Positions 7,250 to 11,284 of a stretch of 11,284 nt of DNA are shown here, one piece after another; the stretch's first letter is position 1, and each line of letters begins with the position of its first letter. Position numbers and translations under genes: made by a program. This DNA is from Croceicoccus sp. (lineage in GTDB: Bacteria; Pseudomonadota; Alphaproteobacteria; Sphingomonadales; Sphingomonadaceae). The DNA is taken from positions 1 to 11,284 of the forward strand of contig JAPYSD010000059.1 in assembly GCA_029936705.1 (NCBI GenBank), in the 5' to 3' direction. The notes under the pieces were generated by a model. It saw nothing but the letters and a program-made list of their open reading frames with translations, was not told where the DNA came from and made no database searches.

Positions 7250-8191
7250 ATGAAGACGATTGTCACATTGACTCTGAACCCGTCGATCGACGGCTCCGCC
7301 GAGGCGGACATCGTGCGACCGGTTCACAAGATTCGAACGTCCGATGAACGCTATGATCCTGGTGGGGGCGGGATCAATGTGGCTCGGGTCATCAGGGAGC
7401 TGGGTGGCCCTGTACTTGCGATGTATCTGGCCGGCGGCGCGACCGGCGGTGTGCTCGACGACCTTCTCGATACCGCATTGATCGCACACCGTCGTGTACC
7501 GATCGCGGACCATACCCGCATCAGTCACGCAGTCTTTGAACGTTCGAGCGGCGAGGAATATCGCTTCGTCCCCGCGGGCCCGCTCGTGATGGAGTGGGAA
7601 TGGCGCGCAATCCTGGAGGCCCTCGAAGATATCGATTGCGAATACCTCGTCGCCAGCGGCAGCTTGCCGCGTGCTGTTCCCGACGATTTCTATGAGACCG
7701 TAGCTGCCCTGGCGCACCGCAAGGGAATTCGACTGGTTCTCGATACGTCGGGAAGCGCGCTTCGTGCCGGGCTTGTTCGCGGCGTCCACCTGGTGAAGCC
7801 CAGCCTTGGCGAACTCGAGGCGCTGGTCGGACGCAGGCTCGCCGACGGCGCGGCACAAGAGGCGGCGGCCAGGGAACTCATTGATGCTGGTTCGGCAGAG
7901 ATGGTGGCCCTGACGCTTGGGCGCGACGGTGCGCTGCTCGTGACCGCTCAAGCCGCGCAACGTCAGCCGGCGCTCGACGTGGTCGCGAAGAGCGCGGTCG
8001 GCGCTGGCGACAGCTTCGTCGCGGCGATGACACTCGCTTTGGCGCAGGGCCGCGATGAGCAAGATGCCTTCGCCTACGGCATGGCGGCAGGCGCTGCCGC
8101 CGTACTGTCGCCTGGCACTGGCCTGTGCCGCCGTGAAGATGTCGAGCGGCTTTACGGCGAACTGAGCAGGCAAATTCCGCCTCGGCCGTGA
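7250..8191 (+). CDS. pfkB: PfkB-family sugar kinase (6-phosphofructokinase 2 / 1-phosphofructokinase type)
   Basis: This 313-aa ribokinase/PfkB-fold cytosolic kinase likely phosphorylates fructose-6-phosphate (Pfk-2) or fructose-1-phosphate with ATP. It opens with TLTLNPSIDG, typical of Pfk-2/FruK/LacC. DPGGGGINVARVI is PfkB signature 1 for substrate binding, ASGSLPRAVPDDFY lies mid-protein, LVKPSLGELEALVG precedes the nucleotide site, and KSAVGAGDSFVAAM holds the catalytic base Asp254. Length fits the family (about 310 aa). ATG 7250 is chosen because GGGAGG lies 9 nt upstream and the conserved TLNPS starts 6 residues in; the open frame extends 51 codons further without homology. No fruA or fruB PTS gene lies nearby, which favours Pfk-2 over FruK. 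Next to the trehalose genes it would pass hexose phosphate into lower glycolysis. An ECF-type promoter sits about 120 nt upstream. Confidence 0.9.
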   Translation: MKTIVTLTLNPSIDGSAEADIVRPVHKIRTSDERYDPGGGGINVARVIRELGGPVLAMYLAGGATGGVLDDLLDTALIAHRRVPIADHTRISHAVFERSSGEEYRFVPAGPLVMEWEWRAILEALEDIDCEYLVASGSLPRAVPDDFYETVAALAHRKGIRLVLDTSGSALRAGLVRGVHLVKPSLGELEALVGRRLADGAAQEAAARELIDAGSAEMVALTLGRDGALLVTAQAAQRQPALDVVAKSAVGAGDSFVAAMTLALAQGRDEQDAFAYGMAAGAAAVLSPGTGLCRREDVERLYGELSRQIPPRP

Positions 8192-8291
8192 GCGCACCGG
8201 AAAGTCGAACAACGGAAAAGACAAACCAATGTTGGCGCTCGTTGGAGCGAACCCGGTAGGGCGCCCGGCCGGCCGACTTAGATGCGCGGCG

Positions 8292-8305
8292 TTGACATAG
8301 CTCAA
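8292..8305 (+). promoter_or_regulatory. FNR/FixK-type box TTGACATAGCTCAA
   Basis: TTGA-N6-TCAA is the core recognised by FNR/FixK-type regulators (consensus TTGAT-N4-ATCAA). I found no other exact match in the window on either strand, and this one is intergenic. Its centre lies about 80 nt before GTG 8379, compatible with activation of the small Cys/His gene if translation starts there. A TTGACA at 8292-8297 could alternatively be a -35 element, but no good -10 follows. The regulator fragment at 10818-11284 has the matching E-x-x-S-R helix. Confidence 0.55.
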
Positions 8306-8378
8306 TGCCGGCCGAGGCATTCGCGTGTCAGGTGCCCCAGATGGCGACCGGGCCATCGGATATGTCGGTGCCGCTTCA

Positions 8379-8744
8379 GTGAGAAAAGCTTCTGCAAGAA
8401 ACCCCAATCGTGCTGCAAGCTTGCGCCGCTTGGTTCTCTGCCTGTTGCTGGCGCTCGGCCTGAACTTTCTTCATCTCGATGCGGCCGTGTTCGCGGCTCC
8501 GGTCGCGACATCCACGTCGCAAGTAGCCGAACTGGAAGAGCATTGCACGACCGGCGCACTTCACAAACAGTCCCCTGCAACCGCTGACCATTGCCGCTCG
8601 TCGATCTGCTGCGCGGTTCTGCCCGATAGCACCTTGTCTCGTCGCGCCGCACCGACAACCGGAGCATGGTCGATCGGGCCAGCGGACGCTTTTGATCCTG
8701 CACTCCTCGAACAAGAGATCCCACCGCCCCGGCTCACCGCGTAA
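8379..8744 (+). CDS. Small exported or membrane-anchored Cys/His protein of unknown function
   Basis: About 121 aa from GTG 8379. A basic N terminus is followed by LVLCLLLALGLNFLHLDAAVFA, a signal peptide or single membrane anchor. The outside part has a Cys/His cluster, EEHC, ALHK, DHC and SICC (C-x4-CC), then a Pro-rich end PPPRLTA. The general layout (signal, Cys/His patch, RRA segment, PPPR tail) resembles small metal-associated alphaproteobacterial proteins such as DUF2946, but I cannot confirm membership. An alternative start is GTG 8325, with GAGG 7 nt upstream. It would give a 35-residue n-region and place the start only 20 nt after the FNR-type box, so I prefer 8379 on signal-peptide grounds. 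It lies 84 nt before a CorE-like sigma gene, consistent with a metal-related unit. Moderately sure it is a real gene. Confidence 0.6.
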   Translation: MRKASARNPNRAASLRRLVLCLLLALGLNFLHLDAAVFAAPVATSTSQVAELEEHCTTGALHKQSPATADHCRSSICCAVLPDSTLSRRAAPTTGAWSIGPADAFDPALLEQEIPPPRLTA

Positions 8745-8828
8745 ATCCGGCTTTCCGCGGTGGGTACACGCGGGTCCTTTGCGATCCGAACCCCCCTTTT
8801 GATTTCCTCTCGGCATGGAGGTCTTACT

Positions 8829-9488
8829 ATGCCAACCTTAACACATAACGGGCCATTCCGACCCTCGTCTGCGCTCGGCGAGGACGCCGTCATCCAACGA
8901 CTGACCGAGTGTCGCGCCGAATTCATGCGGTACTTCCAACGGCGGCTGAGCCGTACCGAGGAAGCGGAAGATGCGTTTCAGGATTTCTGCGTCAAAGTCC
9001 TTCGGGCCGCCCGGGAACCGCAGGACAACGGGAAGGTGGACGCCTGGCTTCGCCGGGTCCTGCGCAATTCGCTTATTGACCACTATCGGCGGCGCGCGGC
9101 GCGGCAGCGGGGCAGGGATGCCTATGAAGCCGAGCCCCGGGAAATGGCGGATACTCCCGAAACGGACTACGATGAAAATCCATGCACTTGCGTTCAGGAC
9201 GCCTTGCCGGCGCTTCGCTCGGATTACGCCGAGATCATTCGGCGCGTCGATCTCGAAGGAGAACCGCGAGAAACTATTTCGGCTGATCTCGGGCTCACGT
9301 CCAACAATATCGGAGTGCGCCTGCACAGGGCGCGTAGGGCGATGAAGGATCAGATCGAAAAGCGCTGTTCCACCTGCCATTTCAGGAACTCCGGCGACTG
9401 CGATTGTCGTCCTATAGCGCACGGGGCGCACCGGAACAGCGAACACGATGGTCTGAAAGGAGCTGCCATTGCGGCGTCCTTCTTCTGA
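8829..9488 (+). CDS. CorE-like (ECF44-type) ECF sigma factor with cysteine-rich tail
   Basis: This 219-aa ECF sigma factor has region 2 at about residues 25-95 (RTEEAEDAFQDFCVKVL, WLRRVLRNSLIDHYRRR) and region 4 at about 125-178 (ALPALRSDYAEIIRRVDLEG, LTSNNIGVRLHRARRAM). Between them is C119-T-C121. The tail has C180-x2-C183-x7-C191-x-C193, then a 26-residue His-containing extension (HGAHRNSEH). A C-x-C linker plus C-terminal cysteine domain is the hallmark of CorE-type sigmas, which respond directly to metals (copper for Myxococcus CorE) rather than through an anti-sigma; none is visible next door. ATG 8829 has a perfect GGAGGT 6 nt upstream. I see no clear ECF promoter in 8745-8828. It may be transcribed with the Cys/His gene. 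Its paralogue follows 593 nt downstream. Which metal it senses is unknown. Confidence 0.9.
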   Translation: MPTLTHNGPFRPSSALGEDAVIQRLTECRAEFMRYFQRRLSRTEEAEDAFQDFCVKVLRAAREPQDNGKVDAWLRRVLRNSLIDHYRRRAARQRGRDAYEAEPREMADTPETDYDENPCTCVQDALPALRSDYAEIIRRVDLEGEPRETISADLGLTSNNIGVRLHRARRAMKDQIEKRCSTCHFRNSGDCDCRPIAHGAHRNSEHDGLKGAAIAASFF

Positions 9489-9538
9489 CTTGCGCGCCAC
9501 CTGTTGTCCATTGTGCGAGACAGGGGAGGATTGGCGGC

Positions 9539-9697
9539 ATGGCGCGCCCTGGCAGGGCCAGGAAGGAGTGGAGTGATCGTTTGAATATCAAACGCCCTCG
9601 CATCGTCAGAAGAGCAGTCAATCACATCGGGATTCTAACCAAGATCATTTCACCCAATGGATCAGACTGCTCCTCTGGCACGCGCCGGTTCTCCTGA
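9539..9697 (+). CDS. Possible small basic ORF (52 aa), unrecognised
   Basis: ATG 9539 is preceded by GGGGAGGA with 8 nt spacing, a better ribosome-binding site than most genes here have. The product is basic, starting MARPGRARKEWSDRLNIKRP, with RRAVNHIGILTKI in the middle and one Cys. No domain or signal peptide is seen. A 17-bp inverted repeat (9578-9594) lies inside it. The gene-like ribosome-binding site is the only real support, so it may be spurious. Confidence 0.2.
   Translation: MARPGRARKEWSDRLNIKRPRIVRRAVNHIGILTKIISPNGSDCSSGTRRFS
9578..9594. repeat. 17-bp inverted repeat, CGTTTGA-ATA-TCAAACG
   Basis: Two perfect 7-bp arms are separated by 3 bp. It resembles an operator for a dimeric regulator. 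The half-site spacing (TTGA-N3-TCAA) is too short for FNR/FixK, which need N6. Its partner is unknown. It lies about 90 nt after the first sigma gene. Confidence 0.5.
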
Positions 9698-10024
9698 CAG
9701 AGGGTGATCCCGGCAAGGCGCGGTATCGGTGCGGGCGGAGGCGTTCTGGCAATTCCGAGGGCATTCTGGCCGTGCGGCTTGGATCGCCCGCCTGGTGTTC
9801 GTGGTGCGCCGGATGCGAGAGTGCACTGCATCGGCCACCAGCGAGCCCGAGGACGGTCCGATCGGTAGCGCCGTGGCGTCAGGGGGTCACGTCACCGCGG
9901 CTCAAGGGCCGCAGGGATTCGGCAGGTATATTCGTCGAGGCGCAGGCCCCTCAAAGGTCAGGCCCAAGCTTCACTTCCGTTAAGGCGCACTTGCATCAAT
10001 CGAGGTCTGAAAAGCCTTTGTAGG

Positions 10025-10036
10025 CAGGCTTGCCTG
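10025..10036. promoter_or_regulatory. Inverted repeat CAGGC-TT-GCCTG abutting the -35 element
   Basis: Perfect 5-bp arms with a 2-nt centre; the right arm ends on the first base of the GTAAC -35 candidate. A TTGT/ACAA pair lies further out with a one-base offset. It could be an operator that modulates the second sigma promoter. Part of it (GGCTTGC) is also conserved upstream of pfkB, where the palindrome is absent, so that part may instead belong to the promoter. Confidence 0.35.
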
Positions 10037-10060
10037 TAACAACCGCTAGGCCACTGCGTC
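10027..10060 (+). promoter_or_regulatory. ECF-sigma-type promoter candidate for the second sigma gene
   Basis: GGCTTGC (10027-10033), two bases, GTAAC (10036-10040) as the -35, 16 nt, then CGTC (10057-10060) as the -10. Predicted start is near 10067, leaving only about 15 nt to the TTG start at 10082 with GGAG at 10071-10074, a sensible short leader. The element matches the one before pfkB in all 16 key bases plus AA after GTAAC. The position directly before a sigma gene fits the autoregulation common among ECF sigmas. Confidence 0.6.
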
Positions 10061-10081
10061 GATAATGGCTGGAGACCCACA

Positions 10082-10729
10082 TTGACGCATGACGACCCAT
10101 TGCCGGATGATGATCCGGACATCGCCGCCCGGGCAGCGGATGCTGCAGTTCGCCGCGCGCTCGTCGAAGGCCACCGGCAGATTCTAGGTTTTCTTCGCCG
10201 GCGACTGGGCAGCGGGGAGGAGGCCGAGGAGGTCCTGCAGATGTTCATGCTGCGCGCTGTCGAGCGGTCTGCTGACCTGCGCGATGTGCGCAGCGTTCGT
10301 GGCTGGCTCAGCCGTATTCTCGCCACGACAATCGTTGATCACCAGCGTCGAGCCGGCAAACGGCGTAAACGGGAGGAAATCGTGGATCCCGTCGATCTCG
10401 AGCAACTGTCGATCGAACCGGATGACGAGCTCGAAGAGGCGATCTGCAATTGTCTTTACAAGCTCTTGCCGACTCTCAAGCCGGAATATGCCGAGGTGAT
10501 CTGGCGCATAGACTTGCTAGAAGAACCACGGGACCGGGTGGCGGCGAGCCTTGGTGTCAGTTTGAACAATATCACCGTCAGGCTGCATCGCGGTCGTCAG
10601 GCGCTCAAGAAGCGGCTGGAAGAAATGTGCATGACCTGTCCGGTTCATGGTTTCCTCGACTGTCGATGTGACGAGGCAGAGCGATGGCGCCGCCGCCGCG
10701 AGCAACTGGGCGGGCGCGCCGAGATATAG
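10082..10729 (+). CDS. Second CorE-like (ECF44-type) ECF sigma factor
   Basis: This 215-aa ECF sigma is paralogous to the one at 8829-9488. Region 2 is at about residues 28-98 (SGEEAEEVLQMFMLRAV, WLSRILATTIVDHQRR) and region 4 at about 128-181 (LLPTLKPEYAEVIWRIDLLEE, VSLNNITVRLHRGRQAL). Cysteines are C122-N-C124 in the linker and C183-x2-C186-x7-C194-x-C196 in the tail, the same pattern and the same 61-residue separation as its neighbour. From the linker CxC to the last Cys I count 36 identities in 75 aligned residues without gaps. The tail ends in an Arg-rich stretch without the extra His patch. The start is TTG 10082 with GGAG 7 nt upstream; no in-frame ATG lies near. An ECF-type promoter is adjacent, and no anti-sigma gene is present. 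Metal-dependent activation is inferred from CorE; the metal may differ from that of the first sigma. Confidence 0.9.
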   Translation: MTHDDPLPDDDPDIAARAADAAVRRALVEGHRQILGFLRRRLGSGEEAEEVLQMFMLRAVERSADLRDVRSVRGWLSRILATTIVDHQRRAGKRRKREEIVDPVDLEQLSIEPDDELEEAICNCLYKLLPTLKPEYAEVIWRIDLLEEPRDRVAASLGVSLNNITVRLHRGRQALKKRLEEMCMTCPVHGFLDCRCDEAERWRRRREQLGGRAEI

Positions 10730-10782
10730 TGGCCGCACCGTCAAATCGACCTGGACGGCAGATCGGGTGGGTAACCGTTGAA

Positions 10783-10801
10783 GTCAGGAGCTGGTCCTGA
10801 C
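10783..10801. terminator. Hairpin between convergent sigma and FNR-type genes
   Basis: GTCAGGA (10783-10789) and TCCTGAC (10795-10801) form a perfect 7-bp stem with a 5-nt loop. It lies 53 nt after the sigma stop and 17 nt after the stop of the minus-strand regulator. No T-run follows on either strand, so termination is only suggested by position. Confidence 0.4.
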
Positions 10802-10817
10802 CTGACGGCCCGGCAGT

Positions 10818-11284
10818 TTAGAAACCTTGGCTGAGGTCCTCAAGCGCAGACAGGTTGGAGAGATGGACGATGCCAGCTTCGCGAAGTTCTATGAACCCAC
10901 CCTTTTTCAGTTGGGTGAAGGTACGGCTTACGGTTTCTACCGTGAGACCGAGATAGTCGGCGATATCGGTCCGGGTCATGGGCAGTATGACAGGATCAGT
11001 GGTTCCTCCGGAGCGCGCGGCGCGGCGGGATAGCATGAGGAGGAATGTGGAGACCCGTTCGCGCGCGGTCTTGCGGCCGAGCAGCACCATCTGGTCCTGT
11101 GCGGCCGCAAGTTCGTTGGATGCTATCCCGAGAAGCCGCCGCTCGATGCCCGGAAAGTCCGTCAGCAAGGCAGCGAACTGCTTGCGGGGAAATCGGCAAC
11201 ATCGCACCCGCGTGACTGCCTCTGCACTGCAGCCGTATCTTTCCAGGAAAGAGAGCCCGAGGAAGTCACCGGCAAACAGAAAAC
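10818..11284 (-). CDS. Crp/Fnr-family regulator (FNR/FixK type), 5' end cut by the window
   Basis: The C-terminal ~155 residues of a transcriptional regulator are present; the frame runs off the window at 11284. The first visible part, FLFAGDFLGLSFLERYGCSAEAV, is the end of the cNMP-binding-type beta-roll. A long dimerisation helix follows, then the winged helix MTRTDIADYLGLTVETVSRTFTQLKKGGFI. The E-x-x-S-R in ETVSR (about 10926-10937) is the recognition motif of FNR/FixK proteins that bind TTGA half-sites. VRCCRFP places a Cys where E. coli FNR has its central cluster ligand, but the N-terminal cluster region is outside the window, so an Fe-S FNR and a cluster-less FixK cannot be separated. 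A candidate target box sits at 8292-8305. GTG 11207 lies inside the domain and is not a start. The product ends ALEDLSQGF. Confidence 0.92.
   Translation of the reverse strand, partial: FLFAGDFLGLSFLERYGCSAEAVTRVRCCRFPRKQFAALLTDFPGIERRLLGIASNELAAAQDQMVLLGRKTARERVSTFLLMLSRRAARSGGTTDPVILPMTRTDIADYLGLTVETVSRTFTQLKKGGFIELREAGIVHLSNLSALEDLSQGF

Larger units (their letters stand above)
9489..10081. other. 593-nt region between the two sigma genes
   Basis: No homologous gene is recognisable here. It holds a possible 52-codon ORF (9539-9697), a 17-bp inverted repeat (9578-9594), a short direct repeat (about 9741-9770), and, at the right end, an inverted repeat next to an ECF-type promoter (10025-10060). 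A patch near 9575-9665 is AT-richer than its surroundings. Other open frames on both strands have low-complexity translations without ribosome-binding sites. No terminator with a T-run follows the first sigma gene. Confidence 0.5.

Noticed and set aside
8231..8280. Small hairpins after pfkB (CGCTC-GTTG-GAGCG and GGGCGCCC) as a terminator
   Set aside because: Stems are only 4-5 bp and there is no T-run; such short repeats are common at this GC content.
7190..8407. 405-codon minus-strand open frame opposite pfkB
   Set aside because: It mirrors a strongly supported PfkB gene, has no recognisable domain, and long antisense frames are expected in GC-rich coding DNA.
9578..9594. CGTTTGAATATCAAACG as a second FNR/FixK site
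   Set aside because: TTGA and TCAA are only 3 nt apart, not 6, so the half-site geometry is wrong for this family.
10065..10085. Mini-ORF MAGDPH ending on the TTG start of the second sigma gene, as a leader peptide
   Set aside because: The predicted transcription start (about 10067) lies after its ATG, and it has no ribosome-binding site, so it is probably not translated.
1..11284. Mobile element, prophage, CRISPR or defence-system content
   Set aside because: No transposase, integrase, phage gene, repeat-spacer array, terminal inverted repeats or toxin-antitoxin pair could be recognised on either strand.

Overview
The window looks like a high-GC alphaproteobacterial chromosome segment or large replicon. 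The evidence is an HWE-type histidine kinase, an FNR/FixK-type regulator with an E-x-x-S-R recognition helix, GTG/TTG starts, and long antisense ORF shadows typical of GC-rich DNA. I cannot assign a genus. No tRNA, rRNA, transposase, integrase or CRISPR array is visible.

Layout from left to right. (1) 61-1461 (+) is an orphan PAS-PAS-HWE histidine kinase. It faces a small Met/His-rich exported protein (1636-2034, -), and a strong hairpin lies between the two. (2) Also on the minus strand is a DUF302 gene (2105-2512) interrupted by an in-frame TAA. (3) A translationally coupled minus-strand pair follows: a HAD(beta-PGM-like)-trehalose-6-phosphate phosphatase fusion (5230-6804) and a GH65 glycoside phosphorylase/hydrolase (2811-5237). 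Together they carry the three modules of the mycobacterial OtsB1 protein, split over two genes. (4) Divergent from them is a PfkB-family sugar kinase (7250-8191, +). (5) Next come a small secreted or membrane-anchored Cys/His protein (about 8379-8744) and two ECF sigma factors (8829-9488 and 10082-10729). The two sigmas share one cysteine layout: C-x-C in the sigma2-sigma4 linker and C-x2-C-x7-C-x-C in the tail, 61 residues apart in both. This matches the metal-responsive CorE-like (ECF44) group. (6) The right end is a 5'-truncated FNR/FixK-type regulator (10818-11284, -).

How the genes may work together (inference). Trehalose-6-phosphate could be dephosphorylated to trehalose, phosphorolysed by GH65 to glucose plus beta-glucose-1-phosphate, converted to glucose-6-phosphate by the beta-PGM-like domain, and fed through PfkB into lower glycolysis. 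The regulatory layer appears to combine metal sensing (CorE-like sigmas, Met/His- and Cys/His-rich exported proteins) with oxygen or redox control (FNR-type regulator).

The most notable unexplained signal is a shared promoter-like element, GGCTTGC-N2-GTAACAA-N14-CGTC. It occurs just upstream of the second sigma gene and upstream of pfkB, with diverged spacer sequence. This suggests that a CorE-like sigma autoregulates and also drives a carbon-metabolism gene. A TTGA-N6-TCAA FNR-type box lies upstream of the small Cys/His protein.
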